From: Cranoglanis bouderius
Lineage: Eukaryota > Chordata > Actinopteri > Siluriformes > Cranoglanididae
Reading direction: 5' to 3'
DNA length: 64,000 nucleotides
NCBI GenBank assembly: GCA_023630585.1
Contig: CM042546.1
Coordinates: forward strand, 20,969,810 to 21,033,809
Under the pieces are notes generated by a model, which was given only the letters and a program-made list of their open reading frames with translations, ran no database searches and was not told where the DNA came from. This document shows positions 46,844 to 64,000 of the stretch, piece after piece. The first letter of the stretch is position 1; every line of letters begins with the position of its first letter. The position numbers were made by a program, and so were the translations under genes.

Positions 46844-47290
46844 CCTGAGTATTTTGTTTATATTCATTATTTTCACCTGAGTATTTTGTTTATATTCATT
46901 ATTTTACCTGAGTATTTTATTTATATTCATTATTTTACCTGAGTTTTTTGTTTATATTCATTATTTTACCTGAGTATTTTGTTTATATTCATTATTTTAC
47001 CTGAGTATTTTGTTTATATTCATTATTTTACCTGAGTATTTTGTTTATATTCATTATTTTACCTGAGTATTTTGTTTATATTCATTATTTTACCTGAGTA
47101 TTTTATTTATATTCATTATTTTACCTGAGTATTTTGTTTATATTCATTATTTTACCTGAGTATTTTGTTTATATTCATTATTTTACCTGAGTATTTTGTT
47201 TATATTCATTATTTTACCTGAGTATTTTATTTATATTCATTATTTTACCTGAGTATTTTGTTTATATTCATTATTTTACCTGAGTATTTT
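46844..47290. repeat. Tidy 31-bp minisatellite, about 14 copies
   Basis: Unit CCTGAGTATTTTGTTTATAT then TCATTATTTTA, repeated at exact 31-bp steps after the first 32-bp unit. Only sporadic changes occur (TTTTATTTAT in units near 46907, 47093 and 47217). Far more uniform than the flanking relatives, so a recent local expansion. Confidence 0.97.
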
Positions 47291-47525
47291 GTTAGTATCA
47301 TTTTTACTTGTGTATTTTGTCTGTATTCATTATTTTGACCGATGATTTTTGTCTGTCAGTATTATTAAGAATTTTTGTTTGTATACATTACTTTACCTGA
47401 GTATTTTCCCTGTATGCATTTTGTTTGTATGCATAAATGTAACCATGTATTTTGTTAGTATTATTTTTTGCTGGAGTATTTTGCGTGTGTACTACTTTGC
47501 TTGAGCATTTTGTCTGTATAATAAC
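47291..47525. repeat. Degenerate TGAGTATTTT minisatellite, right part
   Basis: Diverged units (TTACCTGAGTATTTTCCCTG, CTGGAGTATTTTGCGTG) fade out by 47520. Confidence 0.8.
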
Positions 47526-47721
47526 CAAATTGTTAATCTATTTTATATCACAGTAATACCACAACACACAATTAATCAAAAATACCAACAGTGTAATAAC
47601 AAACAATATATTGTGCAAACATAAATAAGGCTAAAATGAGCTGTGTTTGTTAGATTCTGTGACAGCCGTGATTCATCAAACACAGATACACATCTGGAGT
47701 GTCTGAAACTGTTCAGGATGA

Positions 47722-49500
<1,779 letters not shown>

Positions 49501-49513
49501 CCGTTGAAAAAAA

Positions 49514-49515
49514 GA

Positions 49516-49547
<32 letters not shown>

Positions 49548-49548
49548 C
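49514..49548. repeat. (GA)n microsatellite
   Basis: Imperfect GA run with CAGA interruptions. Confidence 0.9.
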
Positions 49549-50285
49549 AAAGAGACGATTAATGCCGGGCCTTTGAACATTTTTTTTCAATCTCTCTCGC
49601 TTCCTCCTGGGAAAAATGAGGAGAGTTGGCACGGGCATGTAGGATACGTGCCAAGCAAAAGTAATGAAAAAAAAAATGACAATGCAGAGGACTGCTAATT
49701 AAGACGGATTAAACATGCAGGATAGAGAGGTACTTTTCCATTCAAATGCTTTTACAAAATTTTCCAAAAAGCAAATTGGAAATCAATTTATCAAGTTTCC
49801 ATCACCCTCTGCTCTGTTGAATATTTATACTACCATTTATCACGAATAATATAAGCAAAACTCTGCAGGTCCTCACTCAGCTGGAGCCCTTTCTATATAA
49901 ACAGCACATGGATGGTTACATGTTCCTTTCTGTGTTCGGTACAAAGTTCTTCTAAAGGCCTCAGCATACTCAATGTGAAGATGATGTCTGCGCGAAGACC
50001 AAATCACCTACGTGAGCTTACAAGATCTCCCACTTTTCATTATTTCATGCTGGGCGTCATGTACGAGTGCTTCCGTACTGCAGGTGGTGCTATTAAAACT
50101 TCATGAGCATTTCCAGGACTACAGGAAGAAGATTGCCGCAAAAAGACGGCATAAACTATTGCGAGTGGTTGGAGGTACATAAATGGATGACAGAATACCA
50201 GGAGTAGGAAGAAATGCTTATTTTGAGGACAAGAAACAAGACACAGGTGGTATGTGAGACAGTGCAGTGTTTTTGCAGGGTGCAC
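49549..50285. other. No gene; single-copy-looking DNA
   Basis: No motif or repeat recognised. A 327-codon minus-strand frame that begins at 51023 and ends here runs through a SINE and is not a gene. Confidence 0.5.
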
Positions 50286-50289
50286 TAAA

Positions 50290-50362
50290 AGTGGCCAAAA
50301 GTATGGGGACACCTGATCATCACATGCATATGTACGCATTCCAAAACCATGGACATTAGGAA
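50290..50362 (+). mobile_element. Tc1-type MITE end fragment
   Basis: GGCCAAAAGTATGGGGACAC then CTGATCATCAC matches the terminal repeat of the element at 53940-54366. It stops where the SINE-A copy begins. Confidence 0.7.
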
Positions 50363-50363
50363 G

Positions 50364-50622
50364 GGTTGCAAGTTTGTTCTCCCCGTGCTTCGGCGGTTCC
50401 TTCGGGTACTCCGGTTTTCTCCCCCAGTCCAAAGGCATGTGTTGTAGCCTGATTGGCATCTCTGAATTGTCCGTAGTGTGTAAATGTGTGTGTGTGTGTG
50501 TGATCGTGTCCTGCAATGGGTTGTCCCCCGCTTCATGCCCCAAGTTCCCTCGGATAGGCTCCAGGCTCTTTGTGACCCTGTGGATAAGTGGTACAGAAAA
50601 TGGATGGATGGATGGATGGATA
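50364..50622 (+). mobile_element. SINE-A, 5'-truncated copy
   Basis: AGTTTGTTCTCCCCGTGCTT, CGGGTACTCCGGTTTTCTCC and CAGTCCAAAGGCATGTG match the 38.9-kb copy. It ends in (GGAT)n at 50603-50622. The tRNA-like head is absent. Confidence 0.85.
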
Positions 50623-51054
50623 AAGAGTACGAGGCATTGTTCTTTGATTAATAAAAAAATTATCTTACATAAATTGCTGTATTTATGCGCATGGAAAGAG
50701 CGAGATGGAAAAGCCCATGAAATAAGCAACTGCCAAGTCACATTCCTCACAAATGAATCTGAACTCAGCTGATACCGCTTGTTATCCTTCTCCCAGAGGA
50801 AAAAAAACAAAAAGATTTTCATTCCCAATGACTCAAGGGCAAGTGAGCAGTTTGGGTTAACCGTATAAAACTGTAACCATTTCTTTACAAAACCAGGGCA
50901 CGAGTCAGGAATACAGCACGAGACAGAATGCAAGCTGGAATTATTTACAGTCTGTGGTGATGTGATGTGTGTAAGAGAAATGCACATCAGCAGGAAAGTG
51001 TGTGTTATCACTGCTATGTCCATTAGTGAGTGGTTATAAATACCAAGAGACAGG

Positions 51055-51098
51055 AAAGAGAGAGAAAGAGAGAGAGAGACTGCACTGGTTACATCCCC

Positions 51099-51147
<49 letters not shown>

Positions 51148-51373
51148 TAATTAATAAATGTGAATAATAACTAATAAACAGGTAGCTTAGCGCCTATGTG
51201 ACGTTTCATCATGTGACCTTTTCGCTTTCGATCAGTTTTGCTCCTTGTCACATCGATGTATTTCTGTTAGCTCTTTCTCACTTCATATGCACCATTTGTG
51301 GTAACACAAATGCACATCAGCAAGAAAGTGTGTGTGATCAATGATATGTTCATTAGTGTGGGTTAGAAATGCC

Positions 51374-51413
<40 letters not shown>

Positions 51414-51560
51414 AGAGTTAGGTGTAGTCCCTCTGGAGCTCATGCTGCAAAAAGCTCTCAGATTCCACTCTCACGTCTCACTATTCCATCCACAATCCTA
51501 CCACAACCATGCTTACATTGAGAAAGAGAGAGAGAGAGCAAGAGAGAGAGAGAGAGAGGT
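51055..51560. repeat. Four GA microsatellites
   Basis: GA-rich runs at 51055-51080, 51103-51142, 51377-51412 and 51521-51559. Two share a nearby word, AAATGCACATCAGCA (50980 and 51308), with GTGTGTTATCACTG/GTGTGTGATCAATG, so a stretch of about 130 bp including the GA run is duplicated. Confidence 0.85.
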
Positions 51561-51599
51561 TACCAGTTCCAGAGGGAGAGACAGAAGGTTATAGTTGTT

Positions 51600-52420
51600 G
51601 CAGTTAGGGTTAAGGTTTGGGCAAATGAGATTATGGTTATGGTTAGTAGGGTTAAGGTTGGGTTTATGGTTAGAGGGGTTATTCTTATGGTTAGTGAGGT
51701 AAGGTTATGGTAAGTGGGGTTAGGGTTATTTTTAGTGAGGGTAAGGTTATGGTTAGAGGGGTTAGGGTTAAGATTAGTGATGGTAAGGCTATGGATAGAG
51801 GGTTTAGGGTTCTGGTTAGTAAGGGTAAGGTTATGGTTAGAGGGGTTAGGGTTCTGGTTAGTGAGGGTAAGGTTATATTTGGAGGTGTTATGGTTATGGT
51901 TAGTGAGGGTAAGGTTATGGTTAGAGGGGTTATGGTTAGTGAGGGTAAGGTTATATTTGGAGGTGTTATGGTTATGGTTAGTGAGGGTAAGGTTATGGTT
52001 AGAGGGGTTATGGTTAGTGAGGGTAAGGTTATGGTTAGAGGGGTTAGGGTTATGGTTAGTAAGGGTAAGGTTATTGTTAGTGGGGTTAGGGTTTGTGGGG
52101 TTAGTGTTCTGGTAAGTGGTGTTATGGTTACTGAGATTAGGGTTATGGTTAGTGGGGTTATGGGTATTGAGGTTAATGTTGTATTCATTTATAACTAATA
52201 TTTAGTTTAACTGTGACTGATATTTAGTTTAATTGTTTGGGTTAATGAGGTTAAGGATATGGTTAGTGAGGTTAAATTTACTGAGATTAGATTTATAGTT
52301 AATGAGTTTAGGGTTAGTGAGAAAGTTACTGAGGTTAGGGTTAGTGAGGTTATATTTAATGAGATTAGGGCTAGGGTTAGTGGGATTATGGTTGATGAGG
52401 TTAAGGTTATGGTGTTTATA
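51600..52420. repeat. Telomere-like GGTTAG minisatellite with 78-bp higher-order unit
   Basis: Built from GGTTAG, GGTTAT, GGGTTA and TGAGGGTAA words. GTGAGGGTAAGGTTAT begins at 51861, 51939 and 52017, giving a 78-bp period. Periods divisible by three explain overlapping frames of 133-165 codons. It is not a perfect (TTAGGG)n tract. Confidence 0.92.
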
Positions 52421-52565
52421 TATGTGTGAGAAATACATTGTACATGCGTGTGTGTGTGTGCGCGTGCATTTCAACTGCAGCAGTAATGTAGACAGTTTCT
52501 GAGAAGGTCATTAACAGGAAACTAAATCCATTCAAAGTAGATCAGAGGCACTGATCTATTTCTCA

Positions 52566-52568
<3 letters not shown>

Positions 52569-52630
<62 letters not shown>

Positions 52631-52822
52631 CCCAATAAAGTAAACGGAGCCCTGGGCCATGGCAGATTAATTCAATACAGCTACCATGTAGGTCAGCATA
52701 ATCTCTGTTGGGATGGCAGCATGAATAGGTCACAACACACACACACACACACACAACAAATTGTAATATGTGATGGAGCTAAACCTCAGCATAATTCATG
52801 CCAACTAATGCTTTCGTGGTTT

Positions 52823-52893
<71 letters not shown>

Positions 52894-53092
52894 GCCTCTA
52901 TATCAGGCAGTGTAAACACACACGTGGTAGGATTAAAACACTCATTTGTGGAGTGCTACCTTGTGCTCCACTTAACCTCCTGCTGCATCTCACACACACA
53001 CAAAACCTTCTCCAATATGCCTTTGTGTAAAGTCAAAATCGTGGGCGAAGACACACAAGCACACACACACACACACACACCCACACACACAC
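52569..53092. repeat. Cluster of four CA microsatellites
   Basis: CA at 52569-52627, 52735-52754, 52826-52891 and 53060-53092. Confidence 0.95.
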
Positions 53093-53935
53093 TAGACACT
53101 ACAGTGCCTACAGCTTCTCCTGTTGGCTTGGTGAGCATCACCGTGGTAACTTCAGTGGCAGTTGGCCTCATTAGCCACTAACAGTAGACATAAAAGTCAT
53201 TAATTGTATTCATTTGGATTCATTTGGATTCAGCATCAAAAACATTTAAAGTAGAATTTCTTTCTGCTCATGTGGTTTGTAACGTGTCGTTTATAACGGA
53301 GTTTGAGATTTCAGAGCGAGTTGAGGCACAAGTTTGCAAGATGATTTTGGGATGATTTCAGGGATTATCATCCCGAACACGTGTCTTTGAAAGTTACTTG
53401 TGGACTCCAGTACCCTGTCTTTCACTACACTTAATTCCCTCCTTTTCTTACTCTACCGCTCCTTATCCCTCTCTCCTGCTCTGCCCTTTCTTTCACCTCC
53501 CTTTTTCTCTATTTCCTCCCCTCCTTGCTCTGTCATTCATTCGGAGGTGTCTAATAGCATTATGCTGCTCCCGCCTTTCAGTAAATCAGATTTGGGCCTG
53601 GCGGCGCTCATCTCCACACTCCTGCTTCTCACAGTCGCGTATGAGACATGGCGCAAGGCTTATTGGGATTGATCTGATCCAATCCATGGCCACATTCAAT
53701 CAGACACCCCAGGCTGTGCATTTCCGTCCCCTCCTCCCTTCGGTCGTCCGCGTCCCAGACTTCTGACCTAGTTGTGCAGAAAACAGCTCAATTCTATCCC
53801 AGGCACCAATTCATATTGGGGACAATCAGTTGGGCTGACAACTAGGGGTGAAAAACGCATCGGATGATAACTGTCCAAACCAAAATCATGGCCTCTGCTT
53901 AAAACTTTGAAAGAGTTTGAGAGGACAACTACTAA
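53093..53935. other. No gene; single-copy-looking DNA
   Basis: Pyrimidine-rich at 53430-53530. The block 53540-53760 is repeat-free. A 122-codon frame at 53398-53766 lacks any recognised motif. Confidence 0.5.
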
Positions 53936-53939
53936 AACA

Positions 53940-54366
53940 TTGCAAAAGTATGTGGACACCTAACCATCACAACCCACAATTATATATGCTTGCTGAACAT
54001 CCCATTCCAGATTTAGTCCCCATGTACTGTTATAATAACCTCCACTCTTCTGGGAAGGCTTGGGGTGCAGTCGGCGTTCCAGTTCATCCCAAAGGTGTGC
54101 AGTGGGGTTGAGGTCAGGGTTCTGTGCAGAACACTCGAGTTCTTCCACTCCAACCTTGGCAAACAATGTTTTCATAGACCTAGCTTTGTGCACAGGGGCA
54201 ATGTCATATGGTGGAACAGGTTTGGGTCTCTTAGCTCCAGTGAAGGGAAATTGTAATGCTACAGCATACAAAGACATTCTATACAATTGTGTGCTTCCAA
54301 CAGATTGGGGAAGAATCACATATCTGTGGTGGTCAGCTGTCCACATTCTTTTGGCCATAGATAGTA
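53940..54366 (-). mobile_element. Tc1-type MITE with transposase scrap
   Basis: Left end TTGCAAAAGTATGTGGACAC and right end (read inward) TATGGCCAAAAGAATGTGGA are inverted repeats. The interior on the minus strand encodes FAKVGVEELECSAQNPDLNP then HLWDELERRL, a Tc1 transposase fragment. The normal PIEHLWD block reads PTAHLWD, so the catalytic Glu is lost; both Asp blocks are absent. Confidence 0.85.
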
Positions 54367-54779
54367 TTATTTATTTATTTTTTAGCAATACTGTAATATA
54401 ATACAAGCAATGCACCACTTTTGCAGCATTTTGGCCATTATCTATGCCTATATACCATAACGTTAGTGGTTTCCTTACTGCATTATTCTGCCTTAAGGGC
54501 AAAATAATCTTCCCCATACTGCAAAGCCTTTTTAGAATGGGACAACTCGGTAAGGGAGGGCTCCGAACAGGCAGATCCGGATTACTCTGGATGACAGCAG
54601 TGATAAATAAAAGCATGATGGATTAGTGGTTTGGGGCTGAGATCAGACTCCTACACCGACTTCACTGGGACGTAAATCCTCCTAGCAATAAGCTCCACTA
54701 TAACCATGGGAAAAATCATGCAACGGCATCCTGCACTGCCCCATTCAAAAAGTAAAATTCAAACATGGAGATATTCTAA
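54367..54779. other. No gene; spacer
   Basis: No recognised element. Confidence 0.5.
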
Positions 54780-54784
54780 GAGTA

Positions 54785-55225
54785 AGTTAATGCGGCAGTT
54801 TTCACTTATTCTAATACATTATCGGTTCTATAGTAACACCTTATTCACTTGTATGGTAGACGCTCCATCTAAATGGATTAAAATATGTGTGTAATTTAGA
54901 ATTTATGGAAGAAGTCTCCAATGTCAGATCTGTAACATTTAGAGGTAAAGCTGTTCAATTTTTTCCCCCACATCTTCAGGACAGAGGTGTTTATGCTTTG
55001 CGTGAACAGTAAGGTGACTAGCTGTGTGGGTTTTTTTTTTTTAACTTCAAGAAGGAAAAAGAACGCAACCACCATACAAGTCCCAGTACAAGTGGTTACT
55101 ATAGAAATTTAATTACAACAAGCACACTATATATCTGTAGTATAACCCTGTGATTTGTGGCTGCACTACTGTCAGAGCTGCACTTATAGGAAATTAATCA
55201 GCACCAGCAGCACTGTAGCATAATC
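54785..55225. mobile_element. Dispersed repeat family C, copies 8 and 9 joined
   Basis: The left half (TTATCGGTTCTATAGTAACA, TTTATGGAAGAAGTCTCCAA, CATCTTCAGGACAGAGGTGT) is in plus orientation. The right half (CATACAAGTCCCAGTACAAG, GTTACTATAGAAATTTAATT, GTGATTTGTGGCTGCACTAC) is in minus orientation. Either two copies are fused tail to tail, or the element is a long palindrome. Confidence 0.75.
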
Positions 55226-56840
55226 CAATTAACTGGCAGACACAAAATTGCATAATTATTACAGGCCTAAATACATCATGTTAGAGAATAACTGGCAAGA
55301 CTTCACAAAATTCGGCTGTTGAAGGTGAGTATTTATTCATTTCTGAAATGAGACCTTAATAAGGAACAGGTGGAAGTGATGATGACGGTAAGCCAGTGGG
55401 CCGGCAGCTGAGCTCAGGGGTGGGAAGAGACTGGGATGTGACGCTACTACTATAGGCTACAAGTTTAAACACAGCATCAGCTTTCTGCGATGACTCGTGC
55501 ACAGTACAACAAGGGAACCGAGTGCAATAAAACTCGTGCCGTCCATTATTAAAAGCCGTTAATAAAAGACAGATGGAAAATCCCACCTCTGGAGCCGCCG
55601 CTGGTTTTATCCAATCTACATGGATTTTGAACGGTCGCCTCGCCTAGCCGAACAGCATTCTCATTTAGCGATAAACTGCCATGAAATTACCTATCACCCC
55701 CCAACAGCCATGCAGTTTTGCATAAAACACTAATGCAAGTAAGCATTTTGAGAGTCTAATTCGAGGCACGGAAATGTTTCTTTCTTCACTGAGCGAGGCA
55801 ATCAAACATGCACATAATTGGACCCTCAAATCTGTTTGGAGGTTAAGTTAGAACTGTTATTTTACCGAGTTTCGGTAATGACATTAGCGTAGACATCCGG
55901 ACTGTCCTGGGCATCTCTCCAATGTAAACAGAGATTAATTTCCGCCTCGAGCATCTAAACACGCCTCTCCAAAAAAGATAAGCAAACAAGTAAAGAAATA
56001 AATACTGTCACAATGAATAATGCCAGACACTTTCTTCGCTTCGTCCTATCTCTCTCTTCCTATCTTTATTTCTTTATCTTTCTCTGTGTATCTATTACAA
56101 ATTCTTTCTCTTCTTCCTCCTTCTGCTTCTCCTTCCTCTCCATATCCTGGGTCTTAAGTCTTTGTAAACATTTCCCATGATGCCCTTGCCCGAACAGGCG
56201 CGAGGCCCACTGACGACAATACAGGTTTCAACCTGAGTCTATAAAGTATTACGAGTCTATAAACTGAAGATTAATCATCTGTTTGTCATATTGATTACAC
56301 AAGGAGTCAACACACGACATACTCTGTTACCCATGCAGCATCGAAAAAAAAAAAGACAGAAATGAGCTGCTCTTGAAGGATCAGTAAAACTGCTGTGTTG
56401 AGAACGAGTCTGGAGTTAATCGGGAAGACGACGGGTCATTAACTTCCAGATAATCATGCCATCAGCAGGAGAACTGCATCACGCCATAATCGTCTAATTC
56501 TGCAGCCTTCTTCAGAGTTGAGGACTTTAATGGCACAACTTGATACAGAATAATACGCTCTCAGAAAAGTAAATACTATTCCTTGACACTGGGGTGGTAG
56601 CATGTTGTGTATTTGTACTTAAAGCTTGACTCTAAAAATTAAAGTGCAAAGTAACATTTTCTTTTATAGTCCTCTAGGTTGTAGGGTTAACTTCCAACGT
56701 ACTGGATATTTATTTTGTGTAAGAAGAGCTATAATTTACAGGGTTTCCCAGCTTCCTGTTTAAATATGTGGTATTACTAACCATCTCGTTATTGTAAATA
56801 AACTTCTAATTATAGGAAATTTGAACCTAGATTCATTTCA
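55226..56840. other. No gene; single-copy-looking DNA
   Basis: No repeat family seen. The block 55560-55990 is repeat-free and may include conserved non-coding sequence. Confidence 0.45.
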
Positions 56841-56841
56841 G

Positions 56842-57118
56842 TCATCCATCTATCCATTTTCTGTACTGCTTATCCTATACAGGGTCGGGGGCCATCCTGG
56901 GTGAGGTGCCAACCCATTGCAGGGCACAATCACACACTATGGGCAATTTGGAAATGACAGTCAGCCTACAATGCATATCTTTGGACTGGGGGAAGAAACT
57001 GGGGTACCTGCAGGAAGCCCCATTCAAGCTCCATGTGCATATGGTGGAGGTGGGAATCGAGCCCCCAACCCTGGAGGTGTCAGGCAAGTGTGCTAACCAC
57101 TATGCCACGATGCTCCCC
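56842..57118 (-). mobile_element. SINE-A, minus strand, near full length
   Basis: Tail CATCCATCTATCCATTTTCT at the left. GCATATCTTTGGACTGGGGG matches the body inverted, and the tRNA-like head sits at the right: GGGAATCGAGCCCCCAACCC covers the B box and GTGCTAACCACTATGCCACG the A box, both inverted. Confidence 0.87.
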
Positions 57119-57239
57119 CTTATTTCAGTCATTACCACTTATGGTACTTTTATTCAAAACAGTTTGTACCACACACTTACTGTAGTTAAAGCAAAAATCC
57201 ACCGTAAACAACTTGCGCATTCATGTTTATAATGAAAAC

Positions 57240-57640
57240 GAGTTAAATTCAGGGTTTCATCAACATGTCAGTTTATTTTCACTTTGGTTACTGCGTTCTC
57301 AGGTTACCCACAATGCCATTCTTCCTGCTAATATTTGTGCGGTGGGATTTAGCCCTCGTTTCATCTGTACCTAAAGACAGTAATGCAGCAGCTCTTTAGT
57401 CCTTTAGTCTAGCTAGCTCTTTCACCTCTGCTCAAACAGATCAGCATCCAAAAGCTTCAACTTTCATGCTAAAACCGCCATCACCGCCATGCTGCTCACA
57501 ATCTCTTAGATTGCTAACTAGCTGAGTCTCTGCTGTCACTCAATGTCGTATAGCTGGAACTTTGAATCCAGCGTTTGCTACTTCTGCATTGGATTCCTCA
57601 TTCATTTGACGTTGGACATCATTGGAAAATGGTGAGTGAG
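57240..57640 (+). mobile_element. Dispersed repeat family D, uninterrupted copy
   Basis: GGTTACCCACAATGCCATTC, GGTGGGATTTAGCCC, CAGTAATGCAGCAGC and TCATTGGAAAATGGTGA match the flanks of the SINE-bearing copy at 9.6-10.2 kb. No coding content. Confidence 0.65.
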
Positions 57641-58415
57641 AAAAGGAGCTCTTGCTCTTTTGCTTTTAGGAGCTAACAGTGAAACTTTTCGCTCTCTCTC
57701 ACTTTCAGGTCTGTAATAATGATCACTTTGCAGAATTACTCTTCTCTTAAACTGCATTTCTCATCTCATCCAGAGAGTTCAGCTTGTCTCAGCTTTTCAT
57801 TAGCGTGACTACAGAGCCGGAGCTGTGTGTGTGAGATGGCCATGACCGAGTGAGCACCATTTTACTTTGTGTGTGTATGGGTGGAGGTTGGGTCGGTGGG
57901 TGATGTTTCATCGCACTGCAATACCATTTGGGTTTGTGAATGCTCCCGCACCTCTATGCACTTTACCCTTATTTTTTAAATTACCATTTTAATTGGAACA
58001 GAGATATTAGATATATTTCTTGAACTGTATGGTACAAACGTAGATCGTAACGCATCGTGGCAAGACGATGGGGATGTGTGAAGATTAAATTAATCGAGAA
58101 ATGGATAAACAGCTTACAAGGACATTAGAGGACAGGACAGGTAAAAGTTTTTAATCTGATATTCTTGACTGCAGAGAGTATTATTCATCACGCGGTATGA
58201 TCAGCGGCTGCGATCTCCTTGGATAGGTTCCTCATTCCGTGTGATTAAGGGTTGAGATCTGAGATATCGTCCTCCCACTCTGGGGTTGGGATGGGAAGTC
58301 TGGTGCATTTCATAACTAAAGAATACTGCATTCACTCCTATGAAATATTTAGAATATAACACAAGTCACATGTTCAAGAAGATTGGTGCCTGTGATAGAT
58401 TAATATTCTTGGAAA
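57641..58415. other. No gene; single-copy-looking DNA
   Basis: No recognised element. Confidence 0.5.
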
Positions 58416-58419
58416 TGCT

Positions 58420-58490
58420 GGAGCTTGAACCTATGACCTTCTGATTAGTAACCCAGCACCTTAACCAATGTGCCACTGCTGCCACATGTA
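58420..58490 (-). mobile_element. SINE-B head fragment
   Basis: On the minus strand GCAGTGGCACATTGGTTAAG is an A-box-bearing tRNA-like head, and GGTCATAGGTTCAAGCTCC the B box. It complements the tail-only copy at 34.4 kb. Confidence 0.8.
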
Positions 58491-63264
<4,774 letters not shown>

Positions 63265-64000
63265 TATATATATAAAATCACCCCTCTATTCCTGTTGTTG
63301 CCTTTCCCCAATAGCCTGCACTAATCCTCCCAAAACGCTTTGCTAAAATTAAAGTGCTCCTAATCGCATCATTTTCATTAGCACCGTTTTGTGTGCGTGT
63401 CTAATTGAGCTGTACGGAGCTGTACTGCGTGTCATTTGCGTCGCCGTCATGTTCACAAAACCAATCGATTTCCTCATGAAAGTGATGCTTTCGCAGCTAG
63501 ACAGAGTAACGATAAAGACAGCAGTATTTTTATCTGTGTTTCCCTGCTGATCAAGGACGATAGCGACTGTGTCAGCACTCAGTCATGAGGATGATGTAGT
63601 TCACAGATTGTGCTTTATTTGCAAATAATACCAAACTCACGGCTGAATACGACCTGTATTTTCTTTTAAACCCTTTGGAAATGTCAAAATCCAGCTTTAT
63701 TTGGTTTACAAGTGAAAATACAGGTGTTTTGTAGGTCCGATTATGTCTAAGAGCCTTGCATGAAATAGCCCATGGTCACACTGTTTAACTGGTTATCAAA
63801 CAATATCTGGCCAATAAGCAAGAGTGAGAAAGCATTCATTTAAAGCCCCAATTGAATTTGCGTGCTTATTCAAGTCATTCCGTCTTGTGCCTTTTCATGG
63901 GCGAGACATACAGCGGCACAATTGCTATCATTATGGCGCAGTTTAAAATGTCAGCACCATAGGCCAGGTTTATGAAAAGCTGGCTGTTATTATTAAAACC
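63265..64000. other. No gene; repeat-free, possible conserved non-coding DNA
   Basis: No simple repeats or mobile elements after the TA run. AT-rich text with ATTTTCATTAGCACC, TCTAATTGAGCTG and similar homeodomain-type words. Only cross-species alignment could show conservation. Confidence 0.4.

Noticed and set aside
50040..51023. 327-codon minus-strand frame
   Set aside because: Passes through a SINE copy, its GGAT tail and a Tc1 end, with no domain.
51691..52198. Overlapping frames of 133-165 codons on both strands
   Set aside because: Artefact of the 78-bp telomere-like array; both strands open at once.
51600..52420. True interstitial telomere (TTAGGG)n
   Set aside because: No uninterrupted TTAGGG run; units are mixed and arranged in 78-bp blocks.
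53398..53766. 122-codon plus-strand frame
   Set aside because: Starts in a pyrimidine-rich tract, has no motif, and no splice signals could be defended.

Overview
This window reads as intergenic or intronic DNA from a bony fish. No complete cellular protein-coding gene, rRNA or tRNA gene could be supported. The teleost call rests on the repeats: several Tc1/mariner lineages in different states of decay, tRNA-derived SINEs, a V-SINE-type 3' end, an RTE-like LINE end, a TTAA-bordered MITE beginning AAGGGATAGTTCACCC, and very dense CA/GT, GA, TA and ATT microsatellites. A catfish or other ostariophysan is my best guess from the overall repeat flavour, but that is inference.

Layout. 0-1.4 kb: LINE tail, a Tc1-type element that still carries a transposase C-terminus, a TA array and a SINE. 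1.6-9.5 kb: mostly single-copy DNA with a tandem duplication, a palindromic hAT-like MITE and a second MITE. 9.5-17.6 kb: a split dispersed repeat with a SINE in it, and three copies of a roughly 500-bp dispersed family (called family C here). 17.9-20.65 kb: a cluster of eight long CA/GT arrays, then a 31-bp minisatellite of about 40 copies. 21-29 kb: V-SINE tail, two Tc1-type MITEs and a 1.56-kb Tc1-like transposon with a dead transposase. 29.7-37 kb: TTAA MITE, family C, an LTR-like fragment, two solo LTRs with perfect 5-bp target duplications, and a hAT-like MITE. 37-43.7 kb: GA-rich satellite, many CA arrays, and two Tc1 fragments of one family lying head to head. 44.1-47.5 kb: a TGAGTATTTT minisatellite interrupted by a TIR element (6-bp target duplication) that carries its own 11/33-bp minisatellite. 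51.6-52.4 kb: telomere-like 78-bp higher-order repeats. 53.9-57.6 kb: Tc1 MITE, family C, minus-strand SINE. 61.5-63.3 kb: a 1.63-kb Tc1-like element with IR/DR ends inside a TA/CA array. The last 0.7 kb looks like single-copy DNA.

The genes here do not work together in the usual sense. The only coding remnants are transposase and reverse-transcriptase pieces, all partial or broken. Long reading frames over CA, CT/GA, 33-bp and 78-bp arrays arise because simple or multiple-of-three repeats lack stop codons. I found no convincing new biological system. The most informative structures are the nested minisatellite/transposon locus at 44-47.5 kb, the solo LTR pair, the outward-facing Tc1 pair at 39.4-42.4 kb, and the CA/GT cluster at 17.9-19 kb.
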